DNA of 5,892 nt, taken from assembly GCA_009700715.1 (NCBI GenBank), contig WLLM01000058.1, forward strand, positions 1 to 5,892. Reading direction: 5' to 3'. The position numbers were made by a program, and so were the translations under genes. The notes beneath the pieces were generated by a model that was not told the origin of the DNA, did not search any database, and worked only from the letters and a program-made list of their open reading frames with translations. Below, piece after piece: positions 1-5,892 of this stretch (the first letter of the stretch is position 1; the number at the start of each line of letters is the position of its first letter). This DNA comes from Actinomycetota bacterium. GTDB lineage: Bacteria; Actinomycetota; Actinomycetes; Nanopelagicales; Nanopelagicaceae.

Positions 1-7
1 AAGCAGA

Positions 8-1504
8 ATGATTAAAAAAACCGCTGCGCAAATGTCGGCATCCCTTACATCGGGGGAGACAACTTCAGTTGCGCTTACCCAAAGCCATTTAGATCGCATC
101 AACGAAGTTGATTCAAAGGTAAAAGCATTTCTACATGTTGATGGTGAGAATGCACTTGCTCAGGCAGCTAAGGTAGATGCAGAGCGCGCAGCTGGAAAGA
201 AGTTACATCCGCTGGCTGGTGTTCCACTTGCTTTGAAAGATGTTTTGGCACAAGAAGGCGTTCCAACAACTGCCGGATCAAAGATCTTGCAAGGCTGGAA
301 ACCACCGTATGACTCAACAGTTGTCGCTAAGTTAAAGCAGGCTGGCGTTGTAATTCTTGGTAAAACAAATATGGATGAATTCGCGATGGGTTCATCAACT
401 GAAAACTCTGGATATGGTCCAACTTTTAACCCGTGGGATTTAACTCGCACACCAGGTGGCTCTAGCGGTGGATCAGCTGCAGCAGTTAGCGCATTTGAAG
501 CACCCATCGCCGTTGGTTCAGATACCGGTGGTTCGATTCGCCAACCGGCTGCGTTAACCGGAATTGTTGGAGTACGTCCAACTTACGGCGCTGTATCTCG
601 CTATGGACTTATCGCTTACTCATCAAGCCTTGATCAAGCAGGACCATTTGGTCGCACAGTTTTGGATACTGCGATGCTCCATGAAGTCATGGCTGGACAT
701 GATCCAAAGGATGCAACAAGTATCAACGCAGCTGTTCCAAATGTAGTTGCAGCAGCACGAAGTGCAGATGTTAAAGGTAAGAAGATTGGCGTTATCAAGC
801 AGTTGCAAGGCGATGGTTACCAAAGTGGCGTACTTGCCCGCTTTAACGAATCGCTGGAAATGCTTGCTTCTCTTGGCGCAGAAATTGTTGAAGTCGATTG
901 CCCAAGTTTCGAATATGCACTCGCTGCTTACTACTTAATTGCACCATCTGAATGTTCTTCCAACTTAGCTCGCTTTGACGCTATGCGTTATGGCTTGCGT
1001 ACTGGCGATATTGATGGAGCCTCTGCTGAGTCGGTAATGAATTCAACTCGCGAAGCGGGCTTTGGCCGCGAAGTTAAGCGCCGCATCATTCTCGGTACAT
1101 ATGCACTTTCATCTGGTTACTACGATGCTTACTACGGAAGCGCACAGAAGATTCGTACCTTGATTATCGAGGATTACAAGAAAGCATTTACTCAGGCAGA
1201 TGTATTGGTTTCACCGACATCACCAATTACCGCATTTAAGATCGGTGAAAAATCTGAAGATCCTATTGCGATGTATTTGGCAGATGTAGCAACAATTCCG
1301 GTAAACCTTGCTGGTATTTGTGGAATGAGCCTGCCTGCAGGATTAGCTGATGAAGATGGTCTGCCAGTTGGTTTCCAGATCATGGCGCCAGCAATGCAAG
1401 ATCAACGACTTTACGAAGTCGGTGGAGCGCTCGAAGCAGCCCTAGTAAGTAAATGGGGCGGGCATTTGATCGATCAAGTTCCAGCTTTGGGAGGTGCCAG
1501 ATAA
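8..1504 (+). CDS. gatA: Glu-tRNA(Gln)/Asp-tRNA(Asn) amidotransferase subunit A
   Basis: GatA is the glutaminase subunit of the cytoplasmic GatCAB complex. It releases ammonia from glutamine, which GatB uses to turn Glu-tRNA(Gln) into Gln-tRNA(Gln), and in some bacteria Asp-tRNA(Asn) into Asn-tRNA(Asn). The 498-residue protein has normal family length and covers the whole amidase-signature fold. The Ser-cisSer-Lys triad is visible: K77 in LALKD, S152 in the [11 protein letters not shown] signature (150-160), and nucleophile S176 in [10 protein letters not shown] (172-181). The block [20 protein letters not shown] (188-207) is also typical. The ATG at 8 is chosen because the N-terminal helix ([26 protein letters not shown]) then aligns with the usual GatA start. 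Only seven bases precede it, so no ribosome binding site can be judged. It overlaps gatB by one base, implying one operon. gatC is expected just upstream, outside the window. No frameshift or missing key residue was seen. Confidence 0.97.
   Translation: MIKKTAAQMSASLTSGETTSVALTQSHLDRINEVDSKVKAFLHVDGENALAQAAKVDAERAAGKKLHPLAGVPLALKDVLAQEGVPTTAGSKILQGWKPPYDSTVVAKLKQAGVVILGKTNMDEFAMGSSTENSGYGPTFNPWDLTRTPGGSSGGSAAAVSAFEAPIAVGSDTGGSIRQPAALTGIVGVRPTYGAVSRYGLIAYSSSLDQAGPFGRTVLDTAMLHEVMAGHDPKDATSINAAVPNVVAAARSADVKGKKIGVIKQLQGDGYQSGVLARFNESLEMLASLGAEIVEVDCPSFEYALAAYYLIAPSECSSNLARFDAMRYGLRTGDIDGASAESVMNSTREAGFGREVKRRIILGTYALSSGYYDAYYGSAQKIRTLIIEDYKKAFTQADVLVSPTSPITAFKIGEKSEDPIAMYLADVATIPVNLAGICGMSLPAGLADEDGLPVGFQIMAPAMQDQRLYEVGGALEAALVSKWGGHLIDQVPALGGAR
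1489..1496 (+). promoter_or_regulatory. Ribosome binding site of gatB, inside the gatA 3' end
   Basis: The sequence GGGAGGTG lies seven bases before the ATG at 1504 and matches the Shine-Dalgarno consensus well. It sits inside the last codons of gatA. It decides the gatB start: the in-frame ATG at 1453, which would add 17 residues, would put the start well inside gatA and add residues ([17 protein letters not shown]) unlike any GatB N-terminus. Confidence 0.85.
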
Positions 1505-3003
1505 TGGCTATTTCCTATGACGATGTAATTGCAAAGTACGAACCAGTACTCGGTCTGGAAGTTCACGTTGAATTAAATACCGAATCCAAAATGTTCTGCT
1601 CTTGCAGCACCACATTTGGCGCTGAACCAAATACCCAAACTTGCCCAGTTTGTTTGGCACTTCCTGGAGCACTTCCAGTCGTAAATGCCACAGCGATCGA
1701 ATCAACAATCAAAATTGGTTTGGCGCTTAACTGTCAGATCGCGCCTTACAGCCGCTTTGCACGTAAGAACTATTTCTATCCCGATATGCCAAAGAACTTC
1801 CAGATTTCGCAGTACGACGAACCAATCTGTTTCGATGGATATGTCGATGTTGAGATCGAAACTGAAGAAGGTCCAAAGCAGTTCCGCATTGAGATTGAAC
1901 GCGTACACATGGAAGAAGACACCGGTAAGTCACTACACGTTGGTGGGGCAACCGGCCGTATCCATGGCGCTGAATACTCGCTCCTTGATTACAACCGCGC
2001 TGGAATTCCTCTAGTTGAAATTGTTACCAAGATTGTTCCGGGCACCGGCAAGTACGCACCAGAAGTTGCTAAGGCCTACGTTGCCGAACTCCGCGACATC
2101 TTGCGTGGCCTAAAAGTTTCGGATGTAAAAATGGAACAAGGTTCGCTTCGTTGCGATGCCAACGTTTCACTTCGCTTAATTGGATCTGATGTTCTTGGAA
2201 CTCGCTCAGAGACCAAGAACGTAAACTCACTTCGCTCTGTTGAGCGGGCTATTCGCGGTGAAATGATCCGCCATGCTGAACTATTAAATGACGGCAATAA
2301 AGTTAAACAAGAGACTCGTCACTTCCAGGAAGAGTCTGGGCTTACCCGATCTGGTCGCTCTAAAGAACAAGCTGAGGACTATCGCTATTTCCCAGAGCCA
2401 GATTTGGTTCCAGTTGCACCGGATGCTGCGTGGATCGAAACCCTTCGCTCACAATTACCTGAGCGCCCATCTCTTCGTCGCAAACGTTTGAAAGAGGAAT
2501 GGTCAGTTCCGGATAAAGAGATGGCAGCGATGATTAACGCTGATGTTTTAGATATTGTGGAAGCAACTGTTCTTCTTGGCGCTGAACCAACTAAGGCGCG
2601 CACTTGGTGGCTCGGTGAAATCTCACGTATTGCAAACGAAAAAGATTCGGCAATTCAAGACCTTGCCATCACACCTGCCGATGTCGCTGAAATTGTGGCG
2701 CTTGTTGCAGCCGGTGAACTTACCGATAAGTTGGCGCGCCAAGTTGTAGATGGCGTTATCGCTGGCGAAGGAAAGCCTTCTGAAGTTGTGGCAAAGCGCG
2801 GCATCAAAGTTGTTAACGATGATGGTGCGCTAATGGCTGCGATTGAAAAAGTCTGTGCAGAACAAGCAGAGACTGCAGATAAAGTCCGCAACGGCCATGT
2901 ACCTGCAGCGGGTGCGTTAATTGGCGCAGTCATGAAAGAGACAAAGGGCCAAGCAGATGCCGCTCGCGTACGAGAGCTTCTACTTGGCCACCTTGGTCAC
3001 TAG
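1504..3003 (+). CDS. gatB: Glu-tRNA(Gln)/Asp-tRNA(Asn) amidotransferase subunit B
   Basis: GatB is the kinase/transamidase and tRNA-binding subunit of GatCAB. It phosphorylates the glutamate (or aspartate) on a mischarged tRNA with ATP and then replaces the phosphate with ammonia delivered from GatA. The 499-residue length is normal for the family. The N-terminal catalytic domain (about 10-300) carries GLEVHVEL (17-24), a likely zinc-binding set C32, C34, C47 and C50 (FCSC and CPVC), HMEEDTGKS (135-143), the GatB signature [13 protein letters not shown] (161-173), [14 protein letters not shown] (209-222) and [10 protein letters not shown] (292-301). The C-terminal part (about 330-499) is the helical and YqeY-like tRNA-binding tail. 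The start at 1504 is chosen over an in-frame ATG at 1453 because of the ribosome binding site at 1489-1496 and the family N-terminus. The TAATG junction with gatA suggests translational coupling, which suits two subunits needed in equal amounts. Confidence 0.97.
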   Translation: MAISYDDVIAKYEPVLGLEVHVELNTESKMFCSCSTTFGAEPNTQTCPVCLALPGALPVVNATAIESTIKIGLALNCQIAPYSRFARKNYFYPDMPKNFQISQYDEPICFDGYVDVEIETEEGPKQFRIEIERVHMEEDTGKSLHVGGATGRIHGAEYSLLDYNRAGIPLVEIVTKIVPGTGKYAPEVAKAYVAELRDILRGLKVSDVKMEQGSLRCDANVSLRLIGSDVLGTRSETKNVNSLRSVERAIRGEMIRHAELLNDGNKVKQETRHFQEESGLTRSGRSKEQAEDYRYFPEPDLVPVAPDAAWIETLRSQLPERPSLRRKRLKEEWSVPDKEMAAMINADVLDIVEATVLLGAEPTKARTWWLGEISRIANEKDSAIQDLAITPADVAEIVALVAAGELTDKLARQVVDGVIAGEGKPSEVVAKRGIKVVNDDGALMAAIEKVCAEQAETADKVRNGHVPAAGALIGAVMKETKGQADAARVRELLLGHLGH

Positions 3004-3057
3004 ATCTTCAATTTCACATAGCCTGCGGCCATTGAAACTTCTTATTAATTAATTTAC
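3004..3057. other. Convergent intergenic gap with a weak terminator candidate
   Basis: This gap lies between the ends of gatB and the transporter gene. It holds a possible hairpin with arms TTCAAT (3007-3012) and ATTGAA (3031-3036), a loop of 18 bases, and a three-pair inner stem GCC/GGC (3021-3023 and 3027-3029). A T-rich but interrupted stretch (about 3039-3055) follows on the + strand. The stem is AT-rich and the loop is large, so it is a poor intrinsic terminator. It could serve gatB but hardly the opposite gene, because no T tract follows on that side. The remainder is AT-rich (TTAATTAA at 3045-3052). Confidence 0.3.
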
Positions 3058-4530
3058 TTAGTGAATCGAAACGCCTTCTGTTTCAACGAGTGACTCTTTC
3101 CCAATATTGATAAAGAAGAAGAGCACAACAGCACCAACGAATAGCAGCGCTGCACTGAACTTAAATGCCACAGTAAATCCGTGAGTCATTGCAAATGGCT
3201 GAACCATCTTTCCTAGTTCAGTATGTGCAGCTGCATATGTAGTTGTAGCAGTAGCTGCAACTGTATTCAGTAGCGCTGTACCGAGTGAGCCACCGATCTG
3301 CTGTGAAGTATTAACCATCGCGCTAGCAACTCCGGTGTCATGGCTAGAAACTCCATGAAGTGAAGTTGATGTAAGCGGGATAAAGACCAGTGCCATTCCG
3401 CTCGACATGATTAATAGCGAAGGCAGAACATGCGTTGTGTATGAAGTTTCTGGGGTAATTCGCGTCATCATAAGCAAGCCAATTCCAGCGAAAATCAGGC
3501 CAGGAACCATAAGTGGTTTTGGTCCGACCTTTGGCAAAAGTTGAGAAGCAATACCAGCGAAGACGATGATTCCAGCAGTGAAGGGCAAGAACGCGAATCC
3601 TGATTTAAGTGGTGAGTAGCCAAGGATTACTTGCAGATAAAGTCCTAGGAATAAAAACATTGAGAAGAGACCAGCACCCACAACGAGTGAGCCCAGGTAT
3701 GAACCGCCACGGTTGCGTTCTGTCACTACGCGAAGTGGCATCAATGGATTTGCAACCTTCATCTCAATTACTACGAAGATGACGAGCAGAACTGCTGCGG
3801 CGACTAAGAATGAGATAGTTGTTGAAGATGACCAACCCTTTGTGGCAGCTTCATTAAATCCGTAAGTTAAAGAGAAGAGTCCCGCTGTAGCGGTGATAAC
3901 CCCAGGTATGTCGTAAGTGTTATTTCCTTCAGCTTTAGATTCGTGAACGAATTTAATAGCCAGGAATGCGGCAATAATTGCGATTGGCGTGTTTACGCCA
4001 AGGCACCAACGCCATGAGAAGAACTCGGTGAGAGTTCCACCAAGGATCAGACCAATTGCTGCGCCACCACCTGAGATTGCACCGATAACACCGAATGCTT
4101 TTGCGCGCTCGGCGGGCACGGTAAATGTCACCGAGATGATTGCAAGAGCTGCAGGAGCAAGCAGCGCTCCGAATACGCCTTGCAAAGCACGAGAAGCAAA
4201 TAGCAGCCCTTGAGTTGATGCGATACCACCAAGCGCCGAAGCGGCTGCGAAACCGATTAATCCGATTAAGAAGATCTTCTTACGTCCCATGTAGTCACCA
4301 ATGCGACCACCGAGCAAAAGAAGTGAACCAAATGCCAATGTGTATGCAGTGATAACCCATTGCTGATTTGCATCGCTGATACCCAAATCGATTTTGGCAC
4401 TTGGGATGGCGATATTCATGATCGAACTATCGAGAACGATCATCAACTGAGAAATGGCGACTACGAATAGCGTGCGCCATCTAGTTGGATCAAGTCCATC
4501 GGTTCCGACCTCAACAGGCTTTTTTGACAC
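3058..4530 (-). CDS. MFS drug/proton antiporter, DHA2 (EmrB/QacA) type, 14 helices
   Basis: This 490-residue inner-membrane protein belongs to the major facilitator superfamily. By eye there are about 14 hydrophobic segments (roughly 19-41, 58-76, 85-105, 110-134, 146-168, 176-194, 208-226, 238-257, 277-301, 311-332, 337-356, 366-388, 400-426, 455-475), as in the DHA2 drug:H+ antiporters. Family motifs are present: LDSSIMNIAIP in helix 1 (33-43, with D34), motif A GGRIGDYMGRKK (74-85), motif B around R114 (RALQGVFGALLAPAA), and a motif C region at 150-166 followed by SWRWCLGVNTPIAI. The usual Pro of motif C is Leu161 (GLILGG). The start is GTG, supported by a ribosome binding site six bases upstream; no ATG is in reach. 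The likely role is proton-driven export of toxic compounds or metabolites. The substrate cannot be read from sequence. It stands alone, divergent from ilvD and convergent with gatB, with no adjacent TetR- or MarR-type regulator in the window. Confidence 0.92.
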   Translation of the reverse strand: MSKKPVEVGTDGLDPTRWRTLFVVAISQLMIVLDSSIMNIAIPSAKIDLGISDANQQWVITAYTLAFGSLLLLGGRIGDYMGRKKIFLIGLIGFAAASALGGIASTQGLLFASRALQGVFGALLAPAALAIISVTFTVPAERAKAFGVIGAISGGGAAIGLILGGTLTEFFSWRWCLGVNTPIAIIAAFLAIKFVHESKAEGNNTYDIPGVITATAGLFSLTYGFNEAATKGWSSSTTISFLVAAAVLLVIFVVIEMKVANPLMPLRVVTERNRGGSYLGSLVVGAGLFSMFLFLGLYLQVILGYSPLKSGFAFLPFTAGIIVFAGIASQLLPKVGPKPLMVPGLIFAGIGLLMMTRITPETSYTTHVLPSLLIMSSGMALVFIPLTSTSLHGVSSHDTGVASAMVNTSQQIGGSLGTALLNTVAATATTTYAAAHTELGKMVQPFAMTHGFTVAFKFSAALLFVGAVVLFFFINIGKESLVETEGVSIH

Positions 4531-4536
4531 AAGGAT

Positions 4537-4543
4537 CTCCTCT
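4537..4543 (-). promoter_or_regulatory. Ribosome binding site of the MFS transporter gene
   Basis: On the minus strand these bases read AGAGGAG, six bases before the GTG start codon (4530-4528). The match and spacing are good, and this is the main reason for accepting a GTG start for the transporter. Confidence 0.8.
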
Positions 4544-4568
4544 AAAAAGTAAGCAATTTGGTTAAGAA

Positions 4569-4598
4569 TTGAAGTGAATGAGCGGAGTCTATTAGACT
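4569..4598 (+). promoter_or_regulatory. Candidate leaderless promoter of ilvD
   Basis: TTGAAG (4569-4574) resembles a -35 box. After an 18-base spacer, TAGACT (4593-4598) matches the TAnnnT form of an actinobacterial -10 box. Seven bases then separate the -10 from the ATG at 4606, so transcription would begin at or next to the start codon. No ribosome binding site is present at useful distance: the nearest purine run, GGAG at 4584-4587, is 18 bases away. Both observations point to a leaderless mRNA, which is common in actinobacteria. This is a reading by eye without any transcription data. Confidence 0.45.
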
Positions 4599-4599
4599 C
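4585..4599. repeat. Perfect 6-3-6 inverted repeat before ilvD
   Basis: GAGTCT (4585-4590) and AGACTC (4594-4599) are exact reverse complements around the three-base centre ATT; flanking bases do not extend the match. The repeat ends six bases before the ilvD start codon and covers its candidate -10 box. Because it is symmetric, TAGACT also reads on the minus strand toward the transporter gene (4591-4586). It could be an operator for a dimeric repressor, part of back-to-back promoters, or chance. Confidence 0.45.
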
Positions 4600-4605
4600 G
4601 CCACC

Positions 4606-5892
4606 ATGTCGCAGATGAAGCCACGCTCCGGTTTGGTCACAGATGGTCTAGAGCGCGCACCTGCACGCGGAATGCTTCGCGCAGTTGGTATGGGCGATGA
4701 AGATTGGGTAAAACCACAGATCGGTATCGCATCCTCTTGGAATGAAATCACCCCCTGCAACTTATCTCTTGATCGCTTAGCAAAGGCTTCCAAGCAAGGC
4801 GTTATTGATGCCGGCGGATTCCCAATGCAATTCGGCACCATTTCTGTTTCTGATGGAATTTCTATGGGACACGAAGGAATGCACTTTTCACTTGTCTCAC
4901 GTGAAGTAATCGCAGATTCTGTTGAAACCGTTATGCAGGCCGAACGACTTGATGGCATGGTCACATTTGCAGGTTGCGACAAATCACTTCCCGGAATGAT
5001 GATGGCGGCAGCGCGTATAGATGTCGCTTCAGTTTTCGTTTATGCCGGATCAACTCTTCCAGGCCAAGTAGATGGTAAAGATGTAACGATCATTGATGCC
5101 TTCGAAGCAGTTGGTGCCTGCGCTCGCGGATTAATTACCCAAGAACGCGTAGATCAAATTGAACGCGCAATCTGTCCCGGCGAAGGCGCTTGTGGTGGCA
5201 TGTACACCGCAAACACCATGGCAACAGTTGGCGAAGCAATTGGTCTCTCACTACCAGGATCTGCTGCCCCTCCTGCGGTTGATCGCCGCCGCGATGCTTT
5301 TGCTGTTAAGTCAGGTGCAGCCGTTGTAAATATGATCAAGCTCGGTTTAACAACTCGCGACATTCTTACCAAGCGCGCATTCGAAAATGCCATCACCGCC
5401 GTCATGGCACTTGGCGGTTCTACAAACGCTGTTCTTCACTTGCTCGCAATTGCACACGAAGCTGAAGTTGATTTATCCCTTGATGATTTCCACCGCATCG
5501 GTTCAAAGGTTCCACTACTCGGAGATCTAAAGCCTTTCGGTCGTTATGTTATGAGCGATATGGATAAAGTCGGGGGAGTGCCCGTTGTATTGAAAGCACT
5601 TCTCGATGCTGGTTTATTGCACGGCGATGTAATGACTGTTACCGGACAGACCATGGCCGAAAATCTTGCCGGTATTAATCCACCAGATGTTGATGGCGAT
5701 ATCTTGCATGCAATTTCAACTCCACTTTCAACCGATGTCGGAATCACAATTCTTGGCGGAACACTGGCTTCTGATGGTGCAGTTTGTAAGACTGCTGGTA
5801 TCGGAATCGAAACTTTCGAAGGTCCAGCACGCGTCTTCGAACGCGAGCAAGCTGCGATGGAAGCGTTAGAAAACGGAACCATTCAGGCTGGC
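4606..5892 (+). CDS. ilvD: Dihydroxy-acid dehydratase, 3' end beyond the window
   Basis: IlvD dehydrates 2,3-dihydroxy-isovalerate and 2,3-dihydroxy-3-methylvalerate to the 2-keto acids that lead to valine, leucine, isoleucine and pantothenate. It is a cytoplasmic iron-sulfur enzyme. The reading frame is open from the ATG at 4606 to the last base: 429 codons of an expected 560-570, so the C-terminal part is missing. Iron-sulfur ligands are expected at C51 (NEITPCN), C124 (AGCDKSLPG) and C196 ([14 protein letters not shown]). K125 next to C124 and D83 in [13 protein letters not shown] (81-92) are likely magnesium ligands. [20 protein letters not shown] (267-286) and [11 protein letters not shown] (345-355) are further family blocks. 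Three cysteines at these places suggest a [2Fe-2S] enzyme like the mycobacterial one. The start fits [23 protein letters not shown] near the N-terminus; a second ATG at 4615 is possible. The catalytic serine region lies beyond the edge. ilvB, ilvN and ilvC could follow but cannot be seen. Confidence 0.96.
   Translation, partial: MSQMKPRSGLVTDGLERAPARGMLRAVGMGDEDWVKPQIGIASSWNEITPCNLSLDRLAKASKQGVIDAGGFPMQFGTISVSDGISMGHEGMHFSLVSREVIADSVETVMQAERLDGMVTFAGCDKSLPGMMMAAARIDVASVFVYAGSTLPGQVDGKDVTIIDAFEAVGACARGLITQERVDQIERAICPGEGACGGMYTANTMATVGEAIGLSLPGSAAPPAVDRRRDAFAVKSGAAVVNMIKLGLTTRDILTKRAFENAITAVMALGGSTNAVLHLLAIAHEAEVDLSLDDFHRIGSKVPLLGDLKPFGRYVMSDMDKVGGVPVVLKALLDAGLLHGDVMTVTGQTMAENLAGINPPDVDGDILHAISTPLSTDVGITILGGTLASDGAVCKTAGIGIETFEGPARVFEREQAAMEALENGTIQAG

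Noticed and set aside
160..507. A 115-codon open frame on the minus strand inside gatA
   Set aside because: It is antisense to the catalytic amidase-signature region of gatA and has no features of a real protein.
1453..1503. A 17-residue N-terminal extension of GatB from the ATG at 1453
   Set aside because: The extension lies wholly inside gatA and matches no GatB N-terminus, while the ATG at 1504 has a strong ribosome binding site.
1616..2590. An exact 15-base repeat, TTGGCGCTGAACCAA, at 1616-1630 and 2576-2590
   Set aside because: Both copies are in the gatB frame and encode GAEP with the same preferred codons. The first is a conserved family motif. It is a coincidence of codon choice, not a mobile or recombination repeat.
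4600..4608. GCCACCATG at the ilvD start, which resembles a eukaryotic Kozak sequence
   Set aside because: The genes and gene order are bacterial; the match is by chance and has no known role in bacterial initiation.
4542..4982. A 146-codon open frame on the minus strand over the start of ilvD
   Set aside because: It lies antisense to highly conserved ilvD codons, and its translation is rich in Ser, Pro and Ile without any recognisable domain. It is a shadow of the real gene.
5544..5882. A 112-codon open frame on the minus strand inside ilvD
   Set aside because: It is antisense to conserved IlvD sequence, has no ribosome binding site that I can see and no domain; it is a shadow frame.
1..5892. 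A search for mobile elements, CRISPR arrays, tRNA genes, toxin-antitoxin pairs or defence genes
   Set aside because: Four complete or partial housekeeping or transport genes fill nearly all of the window, with gaps of only 54 and 75 bases. None of these other features can be seen, so I do not claim a new system.

Overview
This window looks like an ordinary stretch of chromosome from an actinobacterium of moderate GC content. By eye the GC is in the mid to high 40s percent; it was not computed. The assignment rests on three things. The dehydratase at the right end closely resembles, from memory, the IlvD of Mycobacterium and its relatives. The gat genes and a branched-chain amino acid gene lie near each other, as they often do in actinobacteria. 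One promoter candidate has the TAnnnT -10 form placed for a leaderless start, which is frequent in that phylum. A low-GC aquatic lineage such as the acI/Nanopelagicales group would fit, but this is inference.

Layout, left to right. gatA (8-1504, +) and gatB (1504-3003, +) overlap by one base and encode two of the three subunits of the tRNA-dependent amidotransferase GatCAB. gatC is not in the window and probably lies just upstream. After a 54-base convergent gap with only a weak terminator candidate comes a 14-helix drug/proton antiporter of the DHA2 type (3058-4530, -), with a GTG start and a good ribosome binding site. A 75-base divergent gap (4531-4605) separates it from ilvD, dihydroxy-acid dehydratase (4606 onward, +). 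The window cuts ilvD after 429 codons, leaving roughly the last quarter outside.

Functionally, GatA and GatB act together to make Gln-tRNA(Gln), and possibly Asn-tRNA(Asn), by amidating mischarged tRNAs. IlvD makes the keto acids that precede valine, isoleucine, leucine and pantothenate. The transporter has no obvious link to either pathway and looks like a single gene placed in the opposite direction between two housekeeping units.

I found no mobile element, CRISPR array, tRNA or rRNA gene, and nothing that supports a previously undescribed system. The most interesting spot is the 75-base divergent gap. It holds a perfect 6-3-6 inverted repeat that overlaps the best -10 candidate of an apparently leaderless ilvD.
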